64,000 bases of DNA from Aureococcus anophagefferens (taxonomy: Eukaryota > Sar > Pelagophyceae > Pelagomonadales > Pelagomonadaceae). The stretch is from positions 1,126,054 through 1,190,053 of the forward strand of contig NW_008705569.1 of the NCBI RefSeq assembly GCF_000186865.1, given 5' to 3'. The notes beneath the pieces are model-generated. The model made no database searches. It was not told where the DNA came from and saw nothing but the letters and a program-made list of their open reading frames with translations. Every line of letters begins with the position of its first letter. The stretch's first letter is position 1. The position numbers and the translations under genes are program-made. Below, piece after piece: positions 18,903 through 29,487 of the stretch.

Positions 18903-19832
18903 CTACTCCTCGTAGAGGATGTCGTAGTGGCCCGGCCGGTAGAGCAGGTTCACGACGGGGCTCGCGCCCTCGGGGAAGACGAGCTTCGAGGGCGTGCCGC
19001 TCCCGTCGAGGTACTCGATGGCCACGGGGATCTCGAGCATCTCCGTGAGCGCGATGATCTGGACCTGCTCGCACTCGTGGTTCACGGGCTCGACCTCGCG
19101 CCGGCAAAACTCCGCGACGTCCGCGGCGCCGGTCTCGTCCATGACGAAGGGCGCGAAGCGGTCCGCGTTGAGCTTGATCTGCGCCGCGCTGAGCACGCGG
19201 CAGAACCAGACGATGTGCATCGCGACGCCGTGCTCCTCGTTCATCTTCGCGTGCCACTGGTCGAGCGTCGTCTTCGGCACGTCGTCGAGGACCTCGACGA
19301 GCATCTCCCAGAACATGTCGATGGCCGTCTCCTCGTAGTCGACGCTGAGGATCTTGGCCTTGGACGCGCGCACGACGCCCCGGACGCGCTCGAGCTCCGG
19401 GTGCGGCGCGCCGGCGCCGCGACCGGCCTGGAGCTCGCAGAGGTGCTCGAGGTAGCGGTAGAGGAAGCCCCGGTAGAAGCAGTTGCCGTCCTTGCGCACG
19501 CGCCGGAGGGACGCGTACTTGCCGTCGAGCTCCGCGATGCCCCGCGCGAAGCCCGCGTTCGCGTTGCCGTCGTACTCGCCGGCCAGCGCCGCGGCGACGC
19601 CGACGCGGTCGCCGACCATGGCCTGGTTGCTCTGGATCTCGTCGTTGATGGCGTTCATCTGCTCGATGGTCAGCTTGTCCTGCTCCGCGGCCGTCAAAGC
19701 GTTGAGGTCCTGGGGCGTCGTCGACGCCTCGATGGCGCGCTGGATGTCGGCGTTCTCGTCGGCGGCGGGCTGCTCGGCCAGCGACGCGGCGATGGCCTTG
19801 CGCAGCTCCTCGTCGTCGTTGCCCGCGGCCAT
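18903..19832 (-). CDS. OTUB1: Otubain (OTUB1-type deubiquitinase, peptidase C65) with N-terminal UIM-like helices
   Basis: The 309-residue protein has the otubain catalytic set: KDGNCFYRGF (Asp and nucleophilic Cys, about residue 117) and the C-terminal RPGHYDILY (catalytic His). The conserved otubain central region (VDMF-like segment, FVMDE, HECEQVQIIAL) is complete. Two ubiquitin-interacting-motif-like helices precede it: DEELRKAIAASLAEQ (residues 7-21) and ADIQRAIEAS (about 28-37). It would cleave ubiquitin chains, K48-linked by family precedent, in the cytosol or nucleus. The start ATG is at 19830-19832. The gene is intronless and intact. Confidence 0.88.
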   Translation of the reverse strand: MAAGNDDEELRKAIAASLAEQPAADENADIQRAIEASTTPQDLNALTAAEQDKLTIEQMNAINDEIQSNQAMVGDRVGVAAALAGEYDGNANAGFARGIAELDGKYASLRRVRKDGNCFYRGFLYRYLEHLCELQAGRGAGAPHPELERVRGVVRASKAKILSVDYEETAIDMFWEMLVEVLDDVPKTTLDQWHAKMNEEHGVAMHIVWFCRVLSAAQIKLNADRFAPFVMDETGAADVAEFCRREVEPVNHECEQVQIIALTEMLEIPVAIEYLDGSGTPSKLVFPEGASPVVNLLYRPGHYDILYEE

Positions 19833-20073
19833 CGTGGTCGTCTCGACGGCGGCGGTGGACAGCGTCGCAACAGCGCGTCGCGGCCCGTCGCGGCCAAGCC
19901 TTGCTTGAGCCTTGATTGCCGTCGCGTTGCAGTTTTTGCCGCGTGAATGAGGGGTCGGCGCCGGAGCCTCGCCGGCTGTGAACTTGCCTGTGAGCGCGTC
20001 ATGTTAGTCGGCAATGAGCGTGTCACGTTAATCGGCGCGCCCCAAACCCGGGGCCGCCCGCCGCGTCGCATCC
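19833..20073. other. Intergenic region with a short tandem repeat
   Basis: The gap holds two imperfect 24-bp copies (19991-20014 and 20015-20038, TGAGCG(C/T)GTCA(T/C)GTTA...). No coding frame is supported. Confidence 0.5.
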
Positions 20074-21009
20074 TCAGAACCCCCCCTCCGGCACGAGGAA
20101 GTCGACGACGACGCCGACGACGTCGTCGACGAGGAGCGCGCCCGCGCACTTGGCCGCGACGGCCCGCAACACGCGGCGGTGGCGCTTCGCGTGCGCGCGC
20201 CAGCCGCCGGCCTCGCAGATTTTGTCGCAGTAGTCGCAGGCGTCGCCGTTCTCCTCCGTGCGCATGATGCCGTCGGCGCCCTCGACGCGCGCGCCGCGCC
20301 GGAGGAGGTGCGGCAGCAGGCGGCGGTGGCCGTGGCGGACCGCGTACGCGAAGGGCGACTCGTCCTCGTGGACCGTCGCGTTCGCGTCGCCGCCCGCGGC
20401 GAGGAGGGCGCGCACGGCGCGGCCGTGGCCGTTGCGGCACGCCGCGTGGAGCGGGCCCCAGCCGCCGTCGTTGCAGCGGTCCGCGTCGCCGCCGGCCGCC
20501 AGGAGCGCCGCGACGGATTTCGCGCAGCCCCGGCCCGCCGCGCGCGTCAGGGGCGTCAGGCCGTAGCGGTCCAGCTTGTTCGCGTCGCCGCCGGCCGAAG
20601 CCAGCGCCGCCACGCAGGCGTGGTGGCCGCCGAGCGCGGCGCCGTGGAGCGGCGTGAGCCGCGCCGTCGCGTTGCCCCGGTTCGGCGACGCGCCGTGGCG
20701 CAGGAGCAGCGCCACGCAGGGCTCGTGGCCGTTGCCCGCGGCCTCGTGCAACGCCGTCAGGCCCCGGCCGTCGGGGCGGTCGGCCTCGCCGCCGCACCGG
20801 AGCAGCTCCGCGACGATCGCCTCGAAGCCCGCGGCCGCCGCCTCGTGCAGCGGCGTGCGGCCCCGGCTGTCGGCCTCGCCCACGGACGACGGCTGCTCCT
20901 TGATGATCTTGCACACGGCGCAGTGGCGCCCGTGCTTGCAGAAGAAGTGCAGCGGCGCGCGGCCCGTCTCGCTCGAGATCGTGAACTCCTCGAGGTTCGC
21001 GAAGTCCAT
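20074..21009 (-). CDS. Ankyrin-repeat protein with C-terminal zinc-finger-like segment
   Basis: Starting at MDFANLEEF (ATG 21007-21009), the 311-residue protein carries about seven ankyrin repeats, recognisable by TPLHEAAAAGFEAIVAELL, TALHEAAGNGHEPCVALLL and similar units. A CDYCDKICEAGGWRAHAKRH segment follows, a plausible C2-H2-like zinc finger near residue 250. The last residues, VVDFLVPEGGF, match the end of the ankyrin protein at 29488-30114 (VVEFWTPPGGF), so the two form a family with a shared C-terminal tag. Role: probable protein-interaction scaffold; partner unknown. An in-frame extension 5' of this ATG exists but looks non-coding. Confidence 0.8.
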   Translation of the reverse strand: MDFANLEEFTISSETGRAPLHFFCKHGRHCAVCKIIKEQPSSVGEADSRGRTPLHEAAAAGFEAIVAELLRCGGEADRPDGRGLTALHEAAGNGHEPCVALLLRHGASPNRGNATARLTPLHGAALGGHHACVAALASAGGDANKLDRYGLTPLTRAAGRGCAKSVAALLAAGGDADRCNDGGWGPLHAACRNGHGRAVRALLAAGGDANATVHEDESPFAYAVRHGHRRLLPHLLRRGARVEGADGIMRTEENGDACDYCDKICEAGGWRAHAKRHRRVLRAVAAKCAGALLVDDVVGVVVDFLVPEGGF

Positions 21010-21306
21010 GGCCGCGAAGCGAATGTTGCCGTGCTGTGGTGATGCGCGAGTGCGGGAGGGTGTTTGCAAGCTGTGGCTTGCTGGAAAAGGCCCTGGCGTC
21101 GCTGCGCACGACCGCTCGAAGAGTCTGGACTCGTTGGACGTCGTCGCGTGACAAAAACAAATCGTCACAAGTTGGCGCGCAGCACCTTGCCTGCAAGTGC
21201 GGGCCGACCTGGCGGGTAGGCCTGCGCTCATGAGCTGCGGGTGGGCGCGCGGCTCTTCACCATCGACTCCTTGAAGAAGTCAATCGCCTCGCACAACACA
21301 CATAAC
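21010..21306. other. Intergenic region, about 297 bp, no gene seen
   Basis: This is the gap between the start of the ankyrin gene and the end of the downstream sulfotransferase gene, both on the minus strand. Third-position and base-composition signals of coding sequence are absent, and no repeat or RNA gene was recognised. Confidence 0.4.
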
Positions 21307-22805
21307 TCACACCCCGAACCTCTCCCTATACGCGGCGAAGCGCGCGTCCAGCTCCGAGACGTCGAGGCCGAAGTCGCGGCCGTCGTAGCCGTGGCGGCCC
21401 GCGCGGCGCTCGCGCCGGTTCGTCTCCAGGTACGCCTCCATCTTCGTCACCGCGCCGTCGGACAGGTCCTTGCCCGCGAAGGCGTAGATGGCCCGCGCGC
21501 TGGCGATGGGGTCGGCGACGAGGTCGCTCATGCGCAGGTCGTGGATCGCCGCGGCCGGGTGCGCGGCGCGGAACGCGAGCCCGCGGTCGAGCATCCGGCC
21601 GAGGTACTCGACGACGCGGCCCCGGAAGCGCATGGGCCCCCGCGGCCCGTCGACGCGGTGGACGATGGTCCAGAGGGAGGACACGAGCGAGCACAGCGAC
21701 GCCGCGGCCGCGGCGGGCTCGCGGTGCAGCCAGACGACCTTGGCGTTCGGGAACGCTTTGAAGAGGCTCGGCAGCGAGAAGAGGTGCGCGGGATCCTTCA
21801 GCAGCCAGTCGCGGGCGTCGCCTCCCGACACCCACTTGACCACATCGAGCTGGGCCTTGTAGAACGCGTAGTCCCCGTCCCGGTCCGCGTCGTCGTCGAG
21901 CCACGCGTCCAAACGGTCCGTGAGGCCGAAGACCCACCAGAGCACGTAGGGCGCGCCGCAGCCTATGCGTTTCTTTTCGAGTCGCAGCTACGAGCGGACG
22001 CCGGGGGCGCGACCGTTCTCGAGCGCCGTGCGGCACTCCGTCGCGCCGTCCCATCTCTCGTAGTGCGCGTCCCGCGTGCGGTCGAACGCGTACTGCTGGC
22101 CGGCGAGCAGCGCCTCCGCGAGGGTCGAGACGCGCGACGCGACCCGGTCGTCGCCGACGACGCAAGGGATCGTCGCGTCCGCGGCCGTGAGCTCGCGCCA
22201 GGTGTCGCCGTCGCCTACGCGGGTCTCGTCGCTCGAACGTCGTCGCGGGCCGCGGGGCGCCGGTCGATGCAAGCCAGGAGCTCGAGGAGGAGCGTCGTGC
22301 CGCTCCGCGGCGGGCCCACGATGACGAGGGGCGACCCGGCGGGCGCCGCGTCGACGCGCGGCTCCGCCGCGCGCGCCGCGGTGACGTGCAAGTCCGCGAC
22401 GAGCTGCCGCGTCAGCCGCCGCTCGAGGACGAAGACGCCGACGACGCCGAGGCGCAGGTCGCGGCCGCCGCGCGCGCAGCCCGCGAGCGCGTCGTCCGCG
22501 CGCGCGCACGCGTCGACGGCGGCGCGGAGGCGCGCGTCGATGAGCGGGATCGGCAGGTGGTAGCGCTCCGTCTTTAGGCCCGCGAGGCGCAGCGCGCGGC
22601 GCCGCAACTTCGCCGGCGTCACCCGCCAGCGCAGCAGCCGCGTCGCGCTCAGCAGACCCGTCGCGACGAGCCAGCGATCGAGGAACCGCGCGACGCCGAG
22701 GAGCGCGCCGGCGATCCACGTCTGCCGCGCGACGTTCGCCGGCGCGGCGGACACGCGGCGGATCCGCGGCGCGAGCAGCTCGGCGTCGGGGTTCGTGCGG
22801 CGCAT
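21307..22805 (-). CDS. Sulfotransferase (Sulfotransfer_3-like), fragmented in frame
   Basis: The 5' part (from ATG 22803-22805) has an N-terminal hydrophobic region and the P-loop PLVIVGPPRSGTTLLLELL. The 3' part has WLLKDPAHLFSLPSLFKAFPNAKVVWLHREP, the 3'-phosphate-binding region of this family, and a complete C-terminus. Between them the frame changes near 22240 and an in-frame stop lies near 21988. Small introns could repair both: one ending in the TAG just before GCGACGGCGAC, and a 39-nt GC-AG candidate ending CATAG near 21963. The exact junctions cannot be fixed. A degraded gene is the alternative. Substrate unknown. Confidence 0.6.
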
Positions 22806-23145
22806 GATGCTGTACTCGGCTGCGCCGCAGCCTCGCGATCGCGCGGCGCTATGACGTGATGGACTGGAAGCAAACGCTTGCAAGATCGTCGTCGTCGTCG
22901 TCGTCCGTGACCAGCGCGACGCCGGCAGCGGCGCGGAGCTATCGACGTGATAGACTGCAGGCAACAATGCGGAGCACCCTGCTCTCGAATGAGTTGTGGC
23001 AGCTAGCTATTCAGCGACCAAAGCCAAACTTGATGGTGCAGCACCCTCGGGAAAGTTCAATGATATATCCGCAGGCCTCCGTCACACCTCGTCTGTCGTC
23101 CTGTGCGACTGCCTTCGGCCTGACACTTCGACGCAGCCCGCGACC
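22806..23145. other. Divergent intergenic region, about 340 bp
   Basis: It lies between the divergent starts of a sulfotransferase and a cupin-like gene. It contains a run of GTC triplets (about 22889-22906) and two related stretches, CTATGACGTGATGGACTG and CTATCGACGTGATAGACTG, about 85 bp apart. Shared promoter elements for both genes are possible. No RNA gene was recognised. Confidence 0.4.
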
Positions 23146-24240
23146 ATGGGCAAGGCGAAGACGTGCCTCGGGACGGCGGCAATCGCCGTCGTGGGCGTGG
23201 GCGTCCAGGTCTACCTGACCCTGAAAAACCCGCCGATGCAGATCACCCTCGAGCGCCAGAGCAGCGAGACGGAGATCCGCGAGGGCCGCGTCTACAACTC
23301 GTTCCTGCTGGACCGGGACAACTGGGAGCCCGGGCCGGGCTACACGGCCGTGGGCCTCGAGAACACGGACCTGCCCGTGCCCATGGGCGCGCCCCAGCTC
23401 TTCCGGCTCACGGACGCGGCGCTCAAGGCCGAGTGCCCGAGCCTCGACCTCGACGACGAGTACCTCGGCGGCTACGAGGCCGCGCGCGACCTGCTCACGC
23501 GCACGTCGCGCGTCTACGTCAACGACTTCACGCGGGGCAGCAACGTCATCGGCTGCGTCAAGTCGACGTACCAGTCGCCCGACGAGGCGATGAACTCGTC
23601 GATGGACCTCGACCGCCTGGGCCTCCACTTCGACGGCGAGTACCACAAGGACGAGAAGTCGGCGACGGCGTCCCACCAGAAGAAGGGCGTGCGCACGGTC
23701 TCCACCTTCTTCTCCAACTTCTCCAACTTCCGGAACACGGCGCCCCTGCACGCGACGATGGTCGCGTCCAAGGTCGTCCAGTGCACGGGCACGAAGACCT
23801 GGATGTTCTTCGAGCCGGACTGCTGCAACGACTGGGGCCACCACGTCTACAACGGCGCCACGCTCGCCAAGGGCTTCGGCCCGGACACGAAGTTCAAGGT
23901 CGTGACGACGCGCAAGGGCGACGTCATGACCTTCGGCCCCTTCCAGCACCACGTCGTCTGGACCTGGCCGGGGCCCTCCTTCATGCAGACGCACCGCCTC
24001 TTCTCGCCCAAGGTCATCCTCAAGGGGCTCAAGCAGTTCGGCTTCTCCTACCTCCAGGCGCTCCGCGACGCGCGGCGAAACAACAAGGGCAGCCAGCCCG
24101 CGAACCAGGCCGCGGCGTCCAACGGCGCCATCGACATGCGCGCCATGTACTGCGACAACCAGATGGACGAGGCCACGCGGCTCAAGTTCATGGCGGAGCT
24201 CAAGAGCTTCGACCCGGAGCTCCCGGACGCGGGCGCGTAG
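23146..24240 (+). CDS. Membrane-anchored cupin/JmjC-like protein (paralogue of the gene at 5401)
   Basis: A 364-residue protein with an N-terminal membrane anchor (CLGTAAIAVVGVGVQVYLTL, residues 5-24) and a C-terminal cupin/JmjC-like barrel. Matching landmarks with the 5401 gene are APLHATMVASKVVQCTGTKTWMFFEPD, RKGDVMTFGPFQHHVVWTWPGPS and a following basic helix. The H-x-D iron motif of active JmjC oxygenases is replaced by H-A-T, while the later histidine is kept. The ATG at 23146 was preferred because the anchor starts there. The frame is intact and intronless. Function unknown; a non-catalytic binding protein or an unusual oxygenase is possible. Confidence 0.7.
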   Translation: MGKAKTCLGTAAIAVVGVGVQVYLTLKNPPMQITLERQSSETEIREGRVYNSFLLDRDNWEPGPGYTAVGLENTDLPVPMGAPQLFRLTDAALKAECPSLDLDDEYLGGYEAARDLLTRTSRVYVNDFTRGSNVIGCVKSTYQSPDEAMNSSMDLDRLGLHFDGEYHKDEKSATASHQKKGVRTVSTFFSNFSNFRNTAPLHATMVASKVVQCTGTKTWMFFEPDCCNDWGHHVYNGATLAKGFGPDTKFKVVTTRKGDVMTFGPFQHHVVWTWPGPSFMQTHRLFSPKVILKGLKQFGFSYLQALRDARRNNKGSQPANQAAASNGAIDMRAMYCDNQMDEATRLKFMAELKSFDPELPDAGA

Positions 24241-24299
24241 ACCCCCCCGCCCGCTGTGACCGCGCGCGCGCGCCCCCCCTTTTAAAGACCGCGAGCTGC

Positions 24300-27200
24300 T
24301 TAGCCGTCGTCCGCGGCGTCGAAGTAGACCGACTCCCGCCTCGGCGTCGCGAAGTAGGCCGCGGCGGCCGTGGTCGCGCCGCCGCCCGCGGCGGCGCCGT
24401 CGGCGGCGCCGTCGGCGGCGATGGGCGACACGGGCGGGGGGTCCGCGGCCGCGGCGGGCGCCGCGGCCGCCGAAGTGGCCGCCGCGCGGCCGTCGGCGGC
24501 GGCCGGCCGCGCGGGGGCCAGGAGGGGCCCGTCGGACGCGCGGAGCGACGGCCGCTCCTCCATGTGGCCCGTGGACGCGGCCGCGGACGCCCAGAAGTCG
24601 TCGTCGCCGCGGTAGGCCCGCTCGAGCTTCGCGGACACGCGCTGGAACTTGGCGACCGTCGTCGTCGGCGGCCGCTTCTGGTCGTCGCCGACGCGCTTGC
24701 GCGCGCGCGCGCGGCTCCGGAAGGCCTCGGCCGCGTCGCGGTCGCCGCGCGCCGCGTCGGCGGCCTGCGCGTCGTTCATGACGCGGTCGACGACGTCGGA
24801 CACGTGGCGGAACCTACGGGCGCCGATGGGTCGTCGTCCAAACGCGGTCGCCGCCTCTCGAACCCCGTTCCCGCGGGACGCCGGAGCACCACCGCGTCGC
24901 CGTGCCGCCGCAGTGCTCGACCGTCGTGTGCTCGATGTCGCCGCCGCGGCGCCGGAGCGACGGCTGCGCGTAGGTCGACGCGTCGAAGGCCTTCGTCGCG
25001 CGCGCTAAATCCTCGGTCGTCCGCGCGACGGCCTCGTCGAGCGCGACGCGCTTGCAGGGGTCCTCGTAGGCCTCGAGGCTGAAGGCCTTGAAGGTGACGA
25101 CGACGAAGGGCAGCGGGAGCACGAGGAGCGCGTAGCCGAAGAGCGACCGCGTGACCAACCAAAAGAAGAGGAACGCGTTCGACATGATGACGCCGAACAG
25201 GATCCGGTCGATGATGAGGAAGAAGAAGGCGCCGCCGCTCTCGAACTTGGGCATGTGGCAGTAGAGCAGCAGGTAGCGGTAGACGACGGAGACGACGGAG
25301 AAGTAGCAGAACGCGACGAGCGAGATGAGCGGCGCGAAGATCCAGAACGTGGCGAAGATTGTGAAGGCCATCATCAAACGCGGCAGGATGTCGCCGTAGG
25401 AGAAGGCCGTCGCGTCCGGCGGCTGCACCGTCCAGTACTTGAAGCCGCGGGAGATCAGCGGCCACGCGCGCATCAACGCGCACGGCGCCAGCCCCGCTGA
25501 GAGCAGCAGGAACTTGATGAAGTACAAGCTCTGCACGGGCGTGTTCGCGCCGACCTCCTCGACGAACTCGAGCGGGTTGTCCCAGGCGCGGTCCCAGTCG
25601 CTGAGGAGCGACCCGGACAGCAGCGACACGTAGACGTTGACGTACTGGAACATGAAGTAGCGCTTGATCACGGACAGGTCGACGTCGCTGTGCGACTTGC
25701 GCCGCTCGTAGAAGTGGGCCGTGACCTTGAAGATGACGGGCAGCAGGTTCATGACGCCCAGCAGCGCCAGCGACGGCAGGTTCGACAGCACCGCATTGCC
25801 GACCCACGACCGCTCGGACCCGACCCAGCCCCACTTCTCCGCGGCGCGCGGCGCGTTCGAGCAGAAGGACACGACGGCCGTCCAGCTCATCAACAACAGC
25901 GCGAGGCCGCAGTTCACGAGCACGAGGCGCCGCGACACGGACTTGGGCGACACGGCGACGTTCGCCCAGATGATGTCCCTCGGCTCCGGCGCGTCGCGCG
26001 CGCGCATGGAAAAGGGCGCGCGCGACAGCATGGCCGACGTCGCGTGGACGCGCGCCGCGGGGCTCCGGAACGTCACGAAGGCCGTGCCCGACGGCCGGAA
26101 GCCCGCGTCCTGCAGCGAGTCGTCGGCCTCGACCTTCGTGCCGCACTTCACAAAGTCGTGGTAGAGCGAGGCGCAGCCCCCCCGGAGAGCGCCGCACCAG
26201 GCCGGCGCCGACCGCGTGACGACGCGCCGGCACCAGCGCAACACGCGGCGCTTCAGGTCCGGCAGCGACGTCGCCGGGGGCTCGCGCATCGCGACGGTGA
26301 CCCAGGGCTCGTGCTTCTTCAGGACCAGCCTCGCGAGCCGCGCGTGCCGCTCGCGAAAGTCGGCGAACTCGTCGGCGTACTCGCTCTCCTGGGGCTCGTC
26401 GTCGTCGCTCTCCTGCGGGTCCACGCGCCAGAAGCAGCCCCGCCAGGACGTGCGCTTCCGCGCCTCCGCGGTCGGGTCGTCGACGACGCCGCCGCGCTTC
26501 TCCATGGCCTCCATGCGGCTGAAGTGGGCCTTGAGGATCGCCAGGTTCAGCTCCGCCACGAGCTGCTCGTAGTAGGGCACGCTGTGCACGAAGTGGCCGT
26601 CCCACGTCGACCAGTACCCGTAGCAGCAACCGCCTACGCCGCGGGACATCAAAGGACGCGGACGACACCGAGACGCGGAACAACGCACACTCGACGTGCT
26701 CGAGCAGCGGCAGGTTCACGTGGCGCGGCACGGGGAACGTCGCGGAGTCGCGCCGCTTGAGGAGGTGCCGGCTGCTCTTCGCGGCGCGGAACGCGTCCGC
26801 GAGGTCCGCGAGGGCCTTCAACGCGTTGGCCTCGACGGCCTTGACCGTGTCGTGCGCGTCGTCGCGCGAGTGCGCGCGCCGCATGGCCTGGGCCCGCGGC
26901 GCCTCCTCGTCCGCCGCGTCGCCGTCGCCGCCGAGCAGGCCCTCGAACCAGCGCAGCGTCGACCGCTGCTTCCGCAGCGAGGGCCGCCCGACGCGCTTCG
27001 CGCGCTCCGCCTCGTCGCGGAGCCGCGCGGCGCGCATGGACGCGAGCTTGGCCCGCTTCGACCGCGCGTCCTCCAAAGCCTCGCGCGCGCGGTCGCGCCG
27101 CGCGACGAGGCCGTCGAGCTCGTCGAGGCCGCCGACCATGATCTGCGTGCCGGCGACGGCGTCGTCGCCGAGGAGCCGGTCCAGCTTCCGCTTGAGCGCG

Positions 27201-28024
27201 CGCGAGCTCCGGAGCGCGTGCGGCACGTTCTCGAAGACGGCCGTGAGCGCGTGCTGCGCGTTCGCCGGCGCGGCCTTGCCCGCCTTGTCGAGGCCGCGCG
27301 TGAGGTGCCAGTGGCGCAGGTGCACGAAGCGCTGGGCCACGGACGAGATGCGGCTCAGCGCGCGGAGCGTGAAGACCCACGCGCAGCAGACGATGAGCGC
27401 GAAGCGCCAGTTCGAGAAGCCGTTCCGGCAGGGCGGGAACAGCGGCGCGTCCGCGTACTCCTTGTCCAGCAGGCTGTGGCTCAGGCGGCAGCGGATGTTC
27501 TGCACCGTCGTCATCGAAAAAGAAAAGGGCTCGGGCGGGTCGTCGTCGAGGACGTTCGCGCCCGAGCGGAGGCCCCGGCCGGAGTGGTAGGCCGGCGCGA
27601 GCACGAGCAGCCCCGCGACGCCGGCGAAGAGGCTCTGGTCCATGGCGAAGCGCAGGAAGTAGACCAGGCACAAACCGTCGAGGCCCGCGTACCGTAGCAC
27701 GTCCTCGTCGCCCCAGAGCAGGAGCACGGACCGGATCCACGCGAGGAACCGCGGGCCCGGCGCCGGCGGCGCGTGGTCCTTGTAGGCCAGGTGGTGGCAC
27801 TTGGGCTCGTAGACCCACCAGACGCGGCTCCGGAGGCGGTCGAAGACCGTCGTGATGGCGACGCAGAGCGCACAGGCGAGGACGATGCTGTAGTAGATGC
27901 GATCGCTCGTCGTGTTCGTGTCGTCGTCGTCGGCGGCATCGACGGCAACGGGCGCCGGCGTCGTGGCGGCGGCGAGCCGTAGGAGGCACAGGACGAGGAA
28001 AGGCTGCCAGGCCATCGTAGCCAT
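24300..28024 (-). CDS. OSCA/CSC1-type (TMEM63/DUF221) mechanosensitive calcium channel
   Basis: Three exons (28024-26689, 26633-24890, 24813-24300) give 1197 residues. Introns are 26634-26688 (55 nt, GTGCGT...TAG) and 24814-24889 (76 nt, GTGCTC...TAG); both restore phase exactly. After a signal-like N-terminus come the first membrane helices, a long cytosolic PHM7-type region with the EPRDIIWANV signature (about residue 640) and the RSN1_7TM pore region with many helices. Family members are osmo- and mechano-gated cation channels of the plasma membrane or vacuole. The C-terminal tail is alanine/proline-rich. The initiating ATG lies inside the first copy of a tandem duplication. Confidence 0.82.
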
Positions 28025-28108
28025 TGCTGCCCCACCGAGCTCAGCACAGGACGAGGAAAGGCTGCCGCCCGAGGCGACCAGCCATGCAGTGCTGCCCCAC
28101 CGAGCTCA
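27986..28108. repeat. Tandem duplication spanning the OSCA start region
   Basis: Copy 1 is 27986-28043 and copy 2 is 28044-28108 (shared starts GCACAGGACGAGGAAAGGCT and shared ends GCTGCCCCACCGAGCTCA, with a few extra bases in copy 2). Copy 1 overlaps the first codons of the OSCA gene, so copy 2 lies in its 5' untranslated or promoter region and also within the divergent promoter shared with the hydroxylase gene at 28172. Confidence 0.8.
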
Positions 28109-28171
28109 ATGAAGAGTAAAAGAAACAGATTGACTTTTGTGGCAATTAATATCAGCGGCGCGGCGCTTGCA

Positions 28172-29448
28172 ATGGCCGCCCTCGACGCGCGCGCCGCGCT
28201 CGCGGACCGCGTGCGCGCCGTGGACCTGTCGTCGGACGACGACGACGAGCAGCTCTCGCCGGAGCAGCGGGCGGCGCGGGCGCGCGAGGCCAAGATCATG
28301 GCGAAGATGGCGAGCGTCCTCGACGAGTACTGCCTCTCGGCCATCGGCAAATCGGTGGCCCAGGCCTACCTGCGCAAGCTGCGCGACGACGACATGGAGC
28401 GCGTGCGCCACTGGTGGCTGCGCAAGCTCAACGGCCGCGAGTGCGTGCCGCCCGCGTCCGCGGCGCCCGCGCAGCGCGGGTGCCCCGAGCTCCTCGAGGG
28501 CCTCCGCGCGGCGCCCGTCTGGTGGCGCGGCGCGGCCGAGGGCGACGCGGCGCCGCCGGAGGAGCTCGCGTGGCTCCGCGACGTCGAGGCGCGCGTGCCC
28601 GAGATGCGCGCGGAGCTCCTCGCGCTCCGGGGGCAGCGAGGGTTCCAGCCGTACCGGTCGCCGAAGGCCGGCGGCGACCGCGGCGACGACCTCGGCAAGA
28701 AGAGCACGGACGCGGGCGACTGGAACGTCTACTACCTGGAGCTCCACAACATGGACTTCGCGGAGAACCGCGCGCGCTGCCCCGTCACGTGCGACGTGTT
28801 GCAGGCCGTGCCCCGCAGGGCAGGACAAGAGAGCGAAATTCCCAACTTCAAAGGCTCCTCTCTCAGCCGTTTTCTACTCGTTTCGGCTGATTTTTGGACG
28901 AGCGATCATCTCTCGGAACGGTCTCGAAGCGTGGATGCTTTTTCCGGAACGCGCGCGCGCGAAACACTCACATTGAAGCGACGTTGAATCTCTCTTGTCC
29001 TGCCCAGGTGCCCCGGCGCTACGGCCACGCGTTCTTCAGTGCCAACGCGCCGAAGACGCACATCACGGCCCACAACGGCCCCACGGCCAAGAAGCTGCGC
29101 TGCCACCTGCCGCTGGTCTGCCCCGCGGACCCGCCGGGCGCCTGCCGGCTCCGCGTCGCGGACGAATTCGTGTCTTTAGCCGAGGGCCGCGCCGTCGTCT
29201 TCGACGACTCCTTCAACCACGAGGCCTGGAACGACCACGCGAGCGCCGGCCGCATCGTGCTCATCTTCGACGTCTGGCACCCGGACCTGTCGCCCAAGGA
29301 GGTGAAGCTCCTGTCCTTCCTCCAGACCGCGGCGATGAAGCGCGACAAGCGCATCTGCGACGCGCAGGGCGTCGACGCGGACAACTTCTACGCCGTCATC
29401 GACAAGGCCCGGGCCGCGACGCCGGACGCGGCGAGCATCTGGGCGTGA
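28172..29448 (+). CDS. Aspartyl/asparaginyl beta-hydroxylase (AspH) family protein
   Basis: Exons 28172-28807 and 29008-29448 encode 358 residues around a 200-nt introner intron. The C-terminal half matches the AspH oxygenase: ITAHNGPTAKKLRCHLPL with the first iron histidine and arginine contacts, EGRAVVFDDSFNHEAWN with the second histidine, and LIFDVWHPDLSP. Family enzymes use Fe(II) and 2-oxoglutarate to hydroxylate Asp/Asn, typically in EGF-like domains. The N-terminal half is helical and charged, with no signal peptide seen, so a cytosolic site is possible. The splice joins ...DVLQA to VPRRYGH... in phase 0. Confidence 0.85.
28816..29007 (+). mobile_element. Introner element forming the AspH-family gene intron
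   Basis: A 192-bp element with terminal repeats C(A/T)GGGCAGGACAAGAGAG and an 8-bp target duplication GTGCCCCG (28808-28815 and 29008-29015). The left duplication gives the GT donor and the element end gives the CAG acceptor; the intron is 28808-29007, 200 nt. It has the same polarity relative to its host gene as the copies at 8926 and 39037, and the same internal core (reverse complement on the plus strand). Confidence 0.92.
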
Positions 29449-29487
29449 GTTTCGTAACACGGCCTTTTTATCCACACATGTGGCCTC

